Positions 52,047 through 62,408 of a stretch of DNA of 64,000 nt are shown piece after piece. Source of the DNA: Desulfotomaculum sp. (GTDB taxonomy: Bacteria; Bacillota; Desulfotomaculia; Desulfotomaculales; Nap2-2B); the NCBI GenBank assembly GCA_003513005.1, contig DOTD01000072.1:22219-86218 (forward strand), given 5' to 3'. How positions within the stretch are numbered: the stretch's first letter is position 1; the number at the start of each line of letters is the position of its first letter. Under the pieces are notes generated by a model. It had not been told where the DNA came from. It saw nothing but the letters and a program-made list of their open reading frames with translations, and made no database searches. Made by a program: the position numbers and the translations under genes.

Positions 52047-54643
52047 GCGCCTCCCTTTTTACGGGCGAGTTTGGCCTGTTTCTGCTCCGCTAAGCTCGCT
52101 GACAAAGACCGGACGCAGACCAGGTAGTCCTCTTCCACATTAACAGCAGCCTCTTCAGAGAAATTGTCCAGGTTCAGCCCGCCCTGCTCATAAAGGTACT
52201 TGCCCCGGGCATACATGCCGGAGCGCTTGCAGGCCCTGATCCATTCAGCCAGGGTGGCGTCAGAGGCTCTCTCCTTCTCCGGTACCGGCAGCCCGTTTTC
52301 CAGGTAAGACACATAACGTTTGATGCGGCGGCTAACGCCGGAGCTACGGGCTTCCTCCTTGGCTTTTCTCTCCTCGTCAGTGCCCGGCAAGCGGTAAGCG
52401 CCTTCCAGGGTTTTATAGAAATAATCCGGCAGCCAATCAATTAACTGCCGCCTGGGTTTCTCCTTAACGGCATAGATGTAGTGCTCAAAGAGGTCCGAAT
52501 AGTGAACGCCCTCCCGGTGCGGGTTATCTTTAAGCCATTTCTTCATAAACTGTGCGAGTTTTTGCGCCGCCGCATCTTCCCGGGCGATCTCCGGCTCATC
52601 TTCCAGCGCCGGGTCGCTTTCTTTTAAGTACCAGTGGCTGCTTTTATGGGCGCCGGATAAATCCGGATCTTCATATTCAGACAGGTTCTTCCGGACCGGC
52701 TTTTTTACCTCATCGGCCACCTGTTTTAACAATTCATCAAAATTGTGGGCTTCCATCTGCCCTCTACGGACCATACGGCTGACCACTTCGTCGTAAATGC
52801 GGTCCTTGCCGCAACCTGGGTGGGCAGAGAGGTAATCGCGGATGATGGAGTGAACTTTTTGGGCAAAGGTGGTCCGATCCTCGTCCTCGCCTATAATAAT
52901 TAATTGATTCATTTCACCCGGCTTGGGTTTGCGGAAATTGATCACCAGGTCGCGCTTGTTAACCTTGTCGGCGGTTAGCTGGTTATATGACTTCTGCCCG
53001 GTATCAATGAATAACGCCCTGTCTGATGCATCGGGGATAAAGCCGGCTTCAGCCATAATATCCTGTACCATTTCCCATGTCCCTTCTGAGGTATCATGAT
53101 AGCAAAGAGAAAGCCAGCGACCGGGTTTTAAAACCCGGTAACATTCTGCCATAGCCTGTGACATCATTTCTTTCCAATCATCAACTGTCTTTCCTCTGAT
53201 TTCGTTGACAATAATTTCCTCATCGTGCCAGTGGGTATCAAAACCAAGCCAGGCTTCCCAAACAAAGTTGAGTTCACCGTATTGTACTTTTTCTGCATAG
53301 GGGGGATCGGTAAAGATATAATCTACGGTTTCACTAGCTATCATACTGCAGTTACATGCATTTTGTGTTGAAATCATCATCTTATAAACCTTAGTATTTT
53401 CATTTTGCTTTTGTTGATCTTTTAGTACTTTCTTAATTTTATTTTGATAATTATGCCAGACGTCAACTTCTTGCATTATTTGCGGAAGATAATATGTTCC
53501 CTCTAAAATATTTGTTGGAAATGATACATCTGGCCTAAACCTATTCATTCTACTCATACCTAACAATATCGCGGAAAAAGAATATAACAACGGCCAATTA
53601 CTATTATTGAGATCTGAAATCCCATCTCTTATCGCAGCTAGCGCCCACAAATTACGCCGTGTAAAAAGCTCATCCACCGTACGGAAATTCCGCCCAGGCC
53701 GCCATTCTGCACCCCAGCATTCCTGCTCCTCCGGGGCGTGCATCATACGGTCTGTGGGATACCAGTGCGGTATGGTTTTACCCTCAATCTCCCTGATTTT
53801 AGCCAGATCATACCGTTCAAAGTAATCTCTTTTTACCGGATCAGAATCGTTGTACCGCCTTTCATCCCGCTTCGGCTTACACCCGTTTTCACACTGATAA
53901 CTGACCAGCACGGGCATGGCGCCGAACCTCTCCCCCGTTGTCTTGATCTCCTCTACCCGGTCCTTCTCATAGCAATGAGGACAGGCCTTTATTTTCTTAG
54001 GCTTGCCTGCCTGCGTCAGCCCTTCCAACTCAATACAGTCAAAAAGCGGTATCTTTTGCAGGCAGCGCGGGCATTGAAACACCTGCGAATAGACGGTGTA
54101 GCCGGTGGTCGCCTTTCCTCCGCAGCGGTCGCACCTGGTCTCGTAAAGCCAGTCGATTTCCGGTTTCACCTTGGCCTTCAATTTTTCAAAAGCCTCTTGC
54201 AATTCATCTGCATCCACCGGGGTGCAGTAGTTTTTGGTAATGAAGGTAGCCGCCGGGCTGCGGTCGATGGCAATGGTTTTCCGCCCTTCCATCAGCGCGG
54301 CCAGGGCCGTTCCGCCCGACCCGCAAAAGGGGTCCAGCACTAGGTCGCCCGGCTTTGTATAGTGCCTTATGTACTGGCGGATAGCGTCATGGGGCTTTTT
54401 TGACCAGTAGGTGTGCATGTTATAGATAGCTGTGGCTTTGGTCGTGTCGATCGGCCGGTCAAACGCCGGGATGTCATAGTCATCGGATTCCGGATCGTAA
54501 GGGTTTTCTTTTAAATGCTGTTCCACAAAAGCTTTTAAATTAGGGTTGGGCTGATCTCCCGAGTAATAGCCCTCCGGCAGGACAACAACTTCTTTCTTGA
54601 AAAAGCTCTGCTGCTTTGCGCTATACGAGACCTTCTTCGGCAT
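52043..54643 (-). CDS. DNA methyltransferase with zinc-ribbon insert (replaces PglX/BrxP)
   Basis: SAM-dependent DNA base methylase of 866 residues. Motif [21 protein letters not shown] is at 101-120. An insert then carries four cysteine pairs or groups (CDRC 171-174, CPRC 191-194, CPHC 221-224, CENGC 251-255) that look like zinc ribbons. Catalytic motif [11 protein letters not shown] is at 445-452, DPPY favouring N6-adenine. The order and the [20 protein letters not shown] start resemble the COG1743/DUF1156-type methylases, not PglX. The C-terminal 290 residues are charged and helical. Bases 53330-53640 (residues about 335-438) are much richer in A/T than the rest. It sits between pglZ and brxL and should mark self DNA. 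Confidence 0.88.
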   Translation of the reverse strand: MPKKVSYSAKQQSFFKKEVVVLPEGYYSGDQPNPNLKAFVEQHLKENPYDPESDDYDIPAFDRPIDTTKATAIYNMHTYWSKKPHDAIRQYIRHYTKPGDLVLDPFCGSGGTALAALMEGRKTIAIDRSPAATFITKNYCTPVDADELQEAFEKLKAKVKPEIDWLYETRCDRCGGKATTGYTVYSQVFQCPRCLQKIPLFDCIELEGLTQAGKPKKIKACPHCYEKDRVEEIKTTGERFGAMPVLVSYQCENGCKPKRDERRYNDSDPVKRDYFERYDLAKIREIEGKTIPHWYPTDRMMHAPEEQECWGAEWRPGRNFRTVDELFTRRNLWALAAIRDGISDLNNSNWPLLYSFSAILLGMSRMNRFRPDVSFPTNILEGTYYLPQIMQEVDVWHNYQNKIKKVLKDQQKQNENTKVYKMMISTQNACNCSMIASETVDYIFTDPPYAEKVQYGELNFVWEAWLGFDTHWHDEEIIVNEIRGKTVDDWKEMMSQAMAECYRVLKPGRWLSLCYHDTSEGTWEMVQDIMAEAGFIPDASDRALFIDTGQKSYNQLTADKVNKRDLVINFRKPKPGEMNQLIIIGEDEDRTTFAQKVHSIIRDYLSAHPGCGKDRIYDEVVSRMVRRGQMEAHNFDELLKQVADEVKKPVRKNLSEYEDPDLSGAHKSSHWYLKESDPALEDEPEIAREDAAAQKLAQFMKKWLKDNPHREGVHYSDLFEHYIYAVKEKPRRQLIDWLPDYFYKTLEGAYRLPGTDEERKAKEEARSSGVSRRIKRYVSYLENGLPVPEKERASDATLAEWIRACKRSGMYARGKYLYEQGGLNLDNFSEEAAVNVEEDYLVCVRSLSASLAEQKQAKLARKKGGA

Positions 54644-54647
54644 AGTT

Positions 54648-57563
54648 TCACCTTATTTTCTTGGGAGCAAGTCCCAGTATGTTACCTAAATGAGTCGGCA
54701 CGCCGCGGCGGATCACCTGCTCTGAATTGAGCTTAACCAGGAAGACACGGTTCAGGCTCTGCCGGACCGTGCGCAGGCCGTCTTTGTATTTTAATTCTAT
54801 AGTGAGCAGCCTTTTCATTACCCCGTCTATTCTCTCTTGCTTAGCAGCCTCATCGGCGCCCGGCTTGAAACGGTAGATTATTTCACTGCCGGCAGTCCCC
54901 ACATATAACACCTGGTGAGCTAGTTCCACCTGATCAGCCGTACTTTTACCGGTATAATACGCGTCCACATCCACCCGCAGCTCAGCGCCGAAAAGAGCCG
55001 GCGCCTTGTATTCCAGCCGCACTCTTACCTCAAGCTCTTCCCCTTCCAAGACTTCGGCCGGTCCGGTAATGGGTCCGGCCATGAGCAGGCTGTCCGGGCC
55101 GGCTTTCACCCGCATAACCACCATCGGTATGATCATTTCCTGGAGAGAGACGCCCCCGTGCGAGTAGGCATCCGGATTGTATGGAGAACCCTGCCGTTTG
55201 AATGAATAACCAGGGCGCGGGAAGACAATACTGCGGTATTCCTTCTCTATTAACTGGCCCCGGGCTTTTACAAAACGGGTTGACCTGGAGGGTACCCGCA
55301 ATTCCTGCGGGGAAAAAGCAATCATATTCGCCTTGAGTTCTTTTTTTAAGTTCACCCGCTCGAAAGTAACCTTGAGCATGGTATTCTGGTAGCTGCAGTC
55401 GATCTGTTCGTTTAGATCGCCGTCGTCAAACCAGACAGGTTTCCTGCCCAGCCGGACAAAGCCGTGATCGGCAGTAATAAAAACCTTGGTACCAGGCTCC
55501 AGGGTGCGCATTATGGCCATAACTTCATGGTCTAAAATATTCTTAATGAGCTGCTGGTAAATAAATGCCAGCGGGCGGGCCGGAACCTCCCGGCCATCAC
55601 CCAGGGTCTTTACGTGAATCCCGTGCAGTTCCTTATCGCAAAGCTCAAATATGTATACGTCCAGGTTGCCGCAGCGGTAATGCACTGTCTCTCCGGTCCC
55701 GTGACCCTCCGGGACCACTGCTGCAACATCCCTACGTATCCCCATTTCCCGTTCCAGGCCTTCTTTGAGCAGTTTATCCTCGCCGCTATCAGGATCAAAC
55801 TGGTCGGGAAAGGTTCCCGCGCTGATCGCTTTGCGGGTGAGCTGAGTCTCGGTCGGCAGGATGGAGACAGCGGGGTAATCATGCAGCAGTTCAAGCTTCT
55901 CCGCCAGTGCCGGATAAAGCAATTCCTCCCAGATATCATAACGCATGCCGTCAAATATAAATATTACCGCTTTTTCGTTCTGGGGATCCCAGTTTGGTTT
56001 GAGGCGCCTGCTGATGAACTGGCTGGTCAAAACAACCTCGTCTTTTCCGGCCGCCCAGCGCGGGTACTGCAGCGCGACCAGGTCCTGAAAGCTCCTGTTG
56101 ACTGCGTTCAGTTGGTGATACACCTCATCGCTGATTGCCCTGACCCTTTTTTGCGCCCGGGAGAAGGCTTGAAGAAATAACTCAGGCAATTCTGTTTCGC
56201 GTTTGGGCAAGATGACGCCTGTATCCAGCAGCCGCTCCAGTGATGACAGGTAATACTCCAGCCGGTTTAATTTCTGCTGGTTCCACTGCTGCCAGTAATA
56301 TATAAAGCCAAGCTGATCAGGTTTTTTGACACTGATATTTTTAAGCATGCTGAGTAGCTGCCGGCGTAAATGATGAATTTCCACAGCCAGTTTATAGGCC
56401 TCGCTTAACCTGGCCCAGGATTCTGACTGCCAATAATCAGCGAAACATTCGCTTTTTTCGGCGCCGTACAACTGTTCCTTAAGTTTTTTTATAGCGTCCG
56501 GGGACGGTTTTTCACCAAGACAGTCGTCTAAAGCCATCAGCAAGGCCAGGGAACGAAATAGATTGGAATACTTCTCCTTCTCGATAATTGAGATAAAGCC
56601 GGCGGGGGTATCAATGCGCAATTCTTTAACCAGCAGCAGGTCGAGATCTTCCTGATCCAGGCTGCCCTCCGCCTCCTGCGCATCTCTTTTTGCCTGGTGA
56701 GGATCAAGTTTGATCAACCGGGGGGTGGTTTCAGTCAGGACTTTTTCCTCCACCTGCTTAAAACAGGACAGACCGGGATCAATATTGGCCAGAAGTAAGT
56801 TCCATTTATCGGTGTGCTGGGCCAGTATCGCCGACAGGTAGAATCCCGTTACCACCATCTCCGCGTCCTGTTCGGCAAACCAGCAAAATGGGGCGGGCGC
56901 CTGCAGCAACTGCTGCTTGATGGGCTTTAACACTTCGCCGGTCAGCCGGTCTAAATCCTTCATGGTCTGGTGGCCTAACAGGCCTATGCGCCAGTAATCT
57001 TCACTGCGGAGCTTTTTGAAAGCCAGTTCGGGCAACCCCAAGGCGGCAAAGGCGATAACGGTCTTAAAGTCAAAATCTGTAAAACCCTGCGTTTTCGCTC
57101 TTCTTAAATTTTTATGAGCCCGGACTACCCCGTCCAGGTGGGTAACGATCAGCCTGGCGTAGCCCTGGTCATTGCATAAAGCCGGCCACTCCGGATCGCC
57201 GGTTATGTCCCTGAGAAACTGGCGGACATCCAGATTTATTCGGGCGTCGTCGGGCGCCGTGGCTAAAAAATCCGGGTAGAACAACGGTGGAGCGGTACTG
57301 TCGCTAATATTACGGAGCCTGTTCAGAGGAGTCCGGTCAACCACCATTATCCGCTGGGCCCCGCTCTCAACCACTGTCTCGTAACACATGCGGAAGGCCA
57401 GGTTTGTGGCCCCGGTCACCACCACATAAGCCGCCTCGCTGCCAAACTGGTCAATAAGCCTGTCAGCTTTGCCGAGAAGGCCATAGTGGTCCCTGACCAG
57501 AACATGATCGTAGCCCCTGACCATTTCAAGTTTATCTTTAATCCAATCATTCAATAATGTCAT
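54648..57563 (-). CDS. pglZ: BREX phosphatase-superfamily protein PglZ
   Basis: Alkaline-phosphatase-superfamily protein, the one component shared by all BREX types. The 971-residue product has the metal-site block VIFIFDGMRYDIWEELLYPA (about residue 530) followed by LPTETQLTRKAISAG, and later VFITADHGFVRLGRK (about 697-705). A long helical N-terminal part of about 500 residues precedes the PglZ domain. A beta-rich C-terminal region (EELEVRVRLEYKAPALFGAE) follows. It starts 9 bases after the ATPase stop and ends 5 bases before the methyltransferase. Confidence 0.94.
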   Translation of the reverse strand: MTLLNDWIKDKLEMVRGYDHVLVRDHYGLLGKADRLIDQFGSEAAYVVVTGATNLAFRMCYETVVESGAQRIMVVDRTPLNRLRNISDSTAPPLFYPDFLATAPDDARINLDVRQFLRDITGDPEWPALCNDQGYARLIVTHLDGVVRAHKNLRRAKTQGFTDFDFKTVIAFAALGLPELAFKKLRSEDYWRIGLLGHQTMKDLDRLTGEVLKPIKQQLLQAPAPFCWFAEQDAEMVVTGFYLSAILAQHTDKWNLLLANIDPGLSCFKQVEEKVLTETTPRLIKLDPHQAKRDAQEAEGSLDQEDLDLLLVKELRIDTPAGFISIIEKEKYSNLFRSLALLMALDDCLGEKPSPDAIKKLKEQLYGAEKSECFADYWQSESWARLSEAYKLAVEIHHLRRQLLSMLKNISVKKPDQLGFIYYWQQWNQQKLNRLEYYLSSLERLLDTGVILPKRETELPELFLQAFSRAQKRVRAISDEVYHQLNAVNRSFQDLVALQYPRWAAGKDEVVLTSQFISRRLKPNWDPQNEKAVIFIFDGMRYDIWEELLYPALAEKLELLHDYPAVSILPTETQLTRKAISAGTFPDQFDPDSGEDKLLKEGLEREMGIRRDVAAVVPEGHGTGETVHYRCGNLDVYIFELCDKELHGIHVKTLGDGREVPARPLAFIYQQLIKNILDHEVMAIMRTLEPGTKVFITADHGFVRLGRKPVWFDDGDLNEQIDCSYQNTMLKVTFERVNLKKELKANMIAFSPQELRVPSRSTRFVKARGQLIEKEYRSIVFPRPGYSFKRQGSPYNPDAYSHGGVSLQEMIIPMVVMRVKAGPDSLLMAGPITGPAEVLEGEELEVRVRLEYKAPALFGAELRVDVDAYYTGKSTADQVELAHQVLYVGTAGSEIIYRFKPGADEAAKQERIDGVMKRLLTIELKYKDGLRTVRQSLNRVFLVKLNSEQVIRRGVPTHLGNILGLAPKKIR

Positions 57564-57572
57564 ACTCTACCC

Positions 57573-60500
57573 CTACTCCAGCTTTAAGACAGGTATGGTA
57601 TCCTCATCGGGCTCCATGCCCGCAAACTGCTTGGCCAGGAAATCTTTGAATTCCCGCGCTATATCCTCTAGCTGATCTTCTTCCACTACTGTTACGGAAG
57701 GTTTAAAATCAGCTTTTTTTACTACTTTGACCACAATCTCTTTTAAGAAACGGTTGATTGTATCGACAATCGCGGGATCAGCGGCAACCTCCCGCAGCAA
57801 AAGTATCCTCACTTCTTCTACTGTAGAACAAGCCAGTAAAGCGGCGATAATGGGTTCGTTTTCGCCCTGTTGCAGCCTTTCTTTTATTGCCTGGTTCAAA
57901 AATACTTCCAGCTTGCCATGGACAGTTTTCTCCCAGATCTCACCGGCCTGGCTCAGGGCTGAATCAGCTTTTTCGATAATGCTCCCAAAACTGCTGAAAC
58001 TGAGGCCGCATTCGTGCAGCGGGCCTTCCTTGAGCTGTTTTTCCAGCGAAACGATAGAGTCATTGGCACACTGGAAGACCCCGCCCGCCAAATTTTCCAG
58101 CTGCCGGCGCAGCGCAGAACTGAACTCCGGCTGCAAAGCAGCGATTTCTTCCAAGGCAACAATAACCTGAAAATCAGGCCCGGTAATTAACCGTTCAATT
58201 GACTGGTGAGCATGGTTACAGCTCCGGGTTGCTTTTTCATGCATGGCGGTATATACCAGCCGGTATTCATGGATCAGTCCGCCAATAGTCCCCTCCTCGC
58301 CCGGCAGGGGCGGTTGATGACCGATCAGCTCGTTTCTTAATTTAATCTCTTCATCGATATACTTATCAAATTCAGCCATTTTTTCCGCCAGCAATTTCTG
58401 CTGCCGCTTTACCACCTGCAGGTCTTTAAGATCCGGCAGGTTATGTTGCGCATAAGCGCGCCCCACACGCAGCTCGGTTTCGTATTTTAGCAACTGACAG
58501 ACGCTCTGGTAACATGCCAGCCGGTTGGCCAGGTCTTTTATTTCATCCTCGTCAGAGCGCATTGTATCAAAAGCCTGGTAGCCAAAAATATCTTTTAACG
58601 CGCTCATCAGCAGGTCGATATCGTTGCTCACTTCGATGTCTGTTGAAAACAGCCTGCTGACCTGTTCCATCTCTTCACTGTGCGGGTTGGGATAATCCAG
58701 GCATTCAAATAATGCCGCTGCTTTTTCGGAAGAGCGCTTAGCTTCCTCCCGCACCGCCTTAAACAGGTTCCTCATTTTCAGGCGTTGCTGTGAAATCTGC
58801 TCATCAGTGAGCCCCGCTGGAATGCTTTTCTTCATTATTTTTTCAAGATAAGGGCGCAATACCTCCCAGTTTTCCGGTCTGGCCACTTTCTGCAGCTTTT
58901 CCATTTTATCCAGCACTTTAGCTGAGAAATCTATATCGGCTATATTTGAATAATCAATTGCCTGGCAGGAAAGCCCCGCCTGCGGCCCTACACTCACCTG
59001 CGCCCGGCCCTGCTGGACCAGGCACAGCAAATATATCTGCACCATCCTTTTGGTTAATCCGTAATCTTTCGGCCCGCCGATACCCATAAAATTCTTATAT
59101 AAGGTGTCCAGCTTCATTTCCCGGCCCTCAGCCAGGCGCTCGTCTATAAACTGCCAGATATCCTGAACATAAGTATTACCTTCCGTATCCAATACTTTTT
59201 CAGGCCCTGTTTTCATTATTTTAAGGCCGTATCCGAAATTCTGCGCGGCGCTGATGTTTTGATTGGGTTTGGCCCCTTTAGGGATAGAACCGGTCTTGAC
59301 AATACCGTTAATCAGTTTTACTCCTTCTTCTTTGCGGAATTCAAAAGGCGGGTCAAACTTAATGTCCGCCGACACATAAACACTGCTGAGCACCCGGTCT
59401 ACCAGGGGAGAGAGGACAGCCTTTAACTCCCCGGCCATGTTAAAATCCAGGCGAGTGTTATTAAGAGCGTCTATGCGGCCCCGGCCGTAGCTGGAACGCA
59501 CCAGGCGGCAGATTTTGCCCATCTCGGTTTTCAGCCTGCCGGCCACCCAGTTGATGACGGTAACCGCTTCATCGGTATCTTTTTCTTCCCAGTTGGAGAC
59601 CAGCCTGCGGTACGCGGCAAAGTCCAGCAGCAAAGACTTTTCCTCGTGGTTCAAATCATCCGGCGTCCAGAATAAGATCCGCTGGTCTTTTACCCGCTGC
59701 ATAAGCGTATCCAGGGTCTTTTCCTGAACCGGCCGCCGGGCAATTTTGACGGCAAAATCCAGGTCGTCCTGGTCAGAAGATATGCCTGTCAAGGGAGTCC
59801 CCCCGGCCACGATCCGGTTTATATCCACCATGTCTACACGCCCGTTTAGGTGGCGGCCTTGCCATAAGATATCTATGACGACCCCGTTTGCTGCTCCTGC
59901 GAATCCAGCCAGGAAAGACTTGTTTCCTTCTGCTAAGTCCATATTCATCTGGCGGGTGTGCACCGGCCACTCTTCCAGTGTCAATAAGGCTTCCCATGAT
60001 TCTTTCTGTATTGCCTCATTGCTCTCCGCTTCCTCACGGGCTTTAAGAAATTCACGCTGGGGATCAATACCAACTATTACCGGTTCAAAACGGTAAAGGA
60101 GATTTTTTTCATCATCAAAGGTCTGCACTATCTGCCGCAGCTCATTTTTCAGCGCCTCAGCGAGTGTCTCATAATGCTGCAAATTTTCTTCGGGAGTAGC
60201 GTCCGGCTGTCTTTCGATCATCACCGAGTTGGCAATCTTCTCCACGCTGAGCCCGTTGATATCCCTGTGCGCTATGTAGTAAAGGAACAAGGTCTGCACA
60301 ATCCTGATCCCTTTTTGCCTGTGCACCTTAAGCAGGCCCTTGATCAGGCTGTTTACCTGGTTGCGGCAGGACTCATATGCCCGGTATTCGCTCTCCCTCT
60401 TGGTCTTAATGGCTACCAGCCCGGCGTGCACCCCGCTGGGATCTTCCTCATATTCCATCGCCTCGTCAAAATATTCCCAAAGCCTGATCAACTCGTTGCC

Positions 60501-61886
60501 CTTGATTTTGATCTGGCGCTTCAATGTCTGGTGCATAAAATGTATGGCCGACCTGGCCGTAGTCAGCTCGTGGGTAATATCCCTCAGCACTTCTACCGCC
60601 GGCATATAGAAGGGGAAGAAATGCGCAAATTCCTTTTCGCCGATGCTGTTGGGCCAGGTAAAGCCTCTTTTGTAATATAGATAATAATTTTTAATCGCCT
60701 CGGGGGTTTTTATTACCCTTACCCGCGACAGGACGATATCGTAGTAATCCTTTGGATTCTGCAGGAGGGGATATAACTTTAAGCGCTCGTCGGCAATGAT
60801 ATTTTTTACTCCCTGCCCCGGCTTGCTCTCGATAGCCTGCTGCGCGGCGCAAACTGTCCAGACCGGCAGATTGTGGACTTTGGCCAGCCGGTTTGATAGA
60901 ACCACCAGGGTTTTTTCATCATCAACCCGCTGCAGCTCATCCCGGTCTTTCATGAACAGGGAGATCTCATCCAGGAAGATGAGCGCCCCGGTATATCCTT
61001 CCGCCATAATGGTTTCGACTACGTGCTTTAGTACGTCTTCGGTTTCGGCGGGAATTTGGGGCTGCACCTTGAGATAGTCGGTGTAAAATCTCCACAGTTT
61101 ATTCCCGCAGCTCATCTTATAATCGGGCGACTTGTTGTCCTGAATGTCGCGAATAAAATTATCCGCCTCTTCAAACTCGTCTTCCGAGAAATATTTCGGG
61201 TCTTTGAGAAATTTTTTCAGGTCTTTGCGATAACGGTCGAGATCCTCTGTCAAAAAGCGGTCAGCCAACAATTCCACCGGGTATAATGAAAGGTTCTTAC
61301 CCAATTCCAGCTCTAATTGCTCCTTAACCGCTTCCAGTATGTACTCTGTGAGCCTTTTGCCCTTGTCGGCCCGCCCAACGGTACCTCCACCGGCGCCAAC
61401 CAGCGTACGGGCAACTACAAATATGCCCCGGTTCCCATTGGTACTTTTGGCTTGAAGTCCATCTTCCCAAAATTGGTAAATAGACTCACGTTTTCCGCGT
61501 CCGGCTTTTTGCTCTTTTGTTTTAATAATGTCCCACGCTTTCTGGTTGCCTATAACCAATGAAGCAAGGAAGCAAAGCAGGTGAGATTTACCGGAGCCAA
61601 ATTCAGCTTGTATCCAGTAACCCTGCCCGATGGGATTGTCTTTCTTTTCCCGTTTATAAGGCGCCGCAACATTGCGCAGTATATCATTCAAAAACGGACG
61701 CACTGGGTCGATCTGAAATTCCTCGATGGTCTGCAGCTCCGGTTTCCTGGCTTTCCTGGCTGCAGGCGAATTGCTATCGGCCCAGATGTGCTGCTCCAAT
61801 GAATATACTGAGATTATTTTGTCGGGAACCTCACATATTTCCCCGAGCGGCTTGCGGCTGGAAAATAAATCGTCGCTATTTGGCAT
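57573..61886 (-). CDS. brxC: BREX ATPase, BrxC/PglY type (DUF6079-like)
   Basis: A 1437-residue P-loop ATPase, a core BREX component of uncertain mechanism. Walker A is in IQAEFGSGKSHLLCFLASL (residues 92-110); the Walker B region is ALIFLDEISLFMKDRDEL (about 305). A conserved SNRLAKVHNLPVWTVCAAQQ block follows, and the C-terminal 400 residues are strongly helical and coiled-coil-like. The size and N-terminal organisation match BrxC/PglY proteins. Its start overlaps the small upstream gene by 11 bases. It lies directly before pglZ, as in BREX loci. Confidence 0.86.
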   Translation of the reverse strand: MPNSDDLFSSRKPLGEICEVPDKIISVYSLEQHIWADSNSPAARKARKPELQTIEEFQIDPVRPFLNDILRNVAAPYKREKKDNPIGQGYWIQAEFGSGKSHLLCFLASLVIGNQKAWDIIKTKEQKAGRGKRESIYQFWEDGLQAKSTNGNRGIFVVARTLVGAGGGTVGRADKGKRLTEYILEAVKEQLELELGKNLSLYPVELLADRFLTEDLDRYRKDLKKFLKDPKYFSEDEFEEADNFIRDIQDNKSPDYKMSCGNKLWRFYTDYLKVQPQIPAETEDVLKHVVETIMAEGYTGALIFLDEISLFMKDRDELQRVDDEKTLVVLSNRLAKVHNLPVWTVCAAQQAIESKPGQGVKNIIADERLKLYPLLQNPKDYYDIVLSRVRVIKTPEAIKNYYLYYKRGFTWPNSIGEKEFAHFFPFYMPAVEVLRDITHELTTARSAIHFMHQTLKRQIKIKGNELIRLWEYFDEAMEYEEDPSGVHAGLVAIKTKRESEYRAYESCRNQVNSLIKGLLKVHRQKGIRIVQTLFLYYIAHRDINGLSVEKIANSVMIERQPDATPEENLQHYETLAEALKNELRQIVQTFDDEKNLLYRFEPVIVGIDPQREFLKAREEAESNEAIQKESWEALLTLEEWPVHTRQMNMDLAEGNKSFLAGFAGAANGVVIDILWQGRHLNGRVDMVDINRIVAGGTPLTGISSDQDDLDFAVKIARRPVQEKTLDTLMQRVKDQRILFWTPDDLNHEEKSLLLDFAAYRRLVSNWEEKDTDEAVTVINWVAGRLKTEMGKICRLVRSSYGRGRIDALNNTRLDFNMAGELKAVLSPLVDRVLSSVYVSADIKFDPPFEFRKEEGVKLINGIVKTGSIPKGAKPNQNISAAQNFGYGLKIMKTGPEKVLDTEGNTYVQDIWQFIDERLAEGREMKLDTLYKNFMGIGGPKDYGLTKRMVQIYLLCLVQQGRAQVSVGPQAGLSCQAIDYSNIADIDFSAKVLDKMEKLQKVARPENWEVLRPYLEKIMKKSIPAGLTDEQISQQRLKMRNLFKAVREEAKRSSEKAAALFECLDYPNPHSEEMEQVSRLFSTDIEVSNDIDLLMSALKDIFGYQAFDTMRSDEDEIKDLANRLACYQSVCQLLKYETELRVGRAYAQHNLPDLKDLQVVKRQQKLLAEKMAEFDKYIDEEIKLRNELIGHQPPLPGEEGTIGGLIHEYRLVYTAMHEKATRSCNHAHQSIERLITGPDFQVIVALEEIAALQPEFSSALRRQLENLAGGVFQCANDSIVSLEKQLKEGPLHECGLSFSSFGSIIEKADSALSQAGEIWEKTVHGKLEVFLNQAIKERLQQGENEPIIAALLACSTVEEVRILLLREVAADPAIVDTINRFLKEIVVKVVKKADFKPSVTVVEEDQLEDIAREFKDFLAKQFAGMEPDEDTIPVLKLE

Positions 61887-62349
61887 CTTGATCTGTCACC
61901 TCCCATAAGTGGTTATCCGCTAATAAATTACTTGGCAATTTGTATTCACCGGGGCTGGAACCCAGATACATTAGTATTTCACCCCGGTCCCTTTTACCGG
62001 GAAGCAGGAGGATCACTCTCTTATTATCGGTTGCCATAGTCCGCAGGAGGTTTAACTCCGCGTTGTAAATAAAGATCAGTTCCAAACCCGTAAGAACAAT
62101 CAAATCCTTTTTATTCAACTCGCTCCTTAAGAAAGCGGCGAAAGCCTGCGCCACACGGGCCATAGTGGGTTCGGGCCGGCGGGGCTCATTTTCCGCCAGG
62201 GTTTTAAACTCGGCGTCCGGGATGGAATTTAAGATGCCCCGGTTTACTGATACAGCGCCGGGGAAAAACTCCCCATTGGGCATTTTAACCTGACATAGTT
62301 TAGCGGCAAATCTGTCCAAAGCGGCATAACCGCCCAGGATTCCATACAA
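61876..62349 (-). CDS. Small BrxB/BrxF-like BREX protein
   Basis: About 157 residues as drawn. The middle reads LIVLTGLELIFIYNAELNLL then RTMATDNKRVILLLPGKRDR, like the strand-helix-strand with P-G-x-R-x-G found in BrxB (DUF1788) and BrxF. No P-loop is seen, which argues against a canonical BrxF. The TTG at 62349 is a poor start with GGAAGG only 3 bases away. The same frame stays open 19 or more codons upstream (ETLQSKLSVSVGRHLYGILG) behind GAGGCGG at about 62398, but contains no ATG, GTG or TTG. The true start may be non-standard. It lies between the RadC-N/BrxA fusion gene and brxC. Confidence 0.55.
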   Translation of the reverse strand: MYGILGGYAALDRFAAKLCQVKMPNGEFFPGAVSVNRGILNSIPDAEFKTLAENEPRRPEPTMARVAQAFAAFLRSELNKKDLIVLTGLELIFIYNAELNLLRTMATDNKRVILLLPGKRDRGEILMYLGSSPGEYKLPSNLLADNHLWEVTDQDAK

Positions 62350-62408
62350 ATGCCTTCCAACGGAAACTGAAAGTTTAGACTGCAGGGTTTCTATTATGTC
62401 CGCCTCTT

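Noticed and set aside
54648..57563. Pgl-type type 2 BREX
   Set aside because: Type 2 needs pglW and a large pglX and lacks brxL; neither is present, whereas BrxL is clear.
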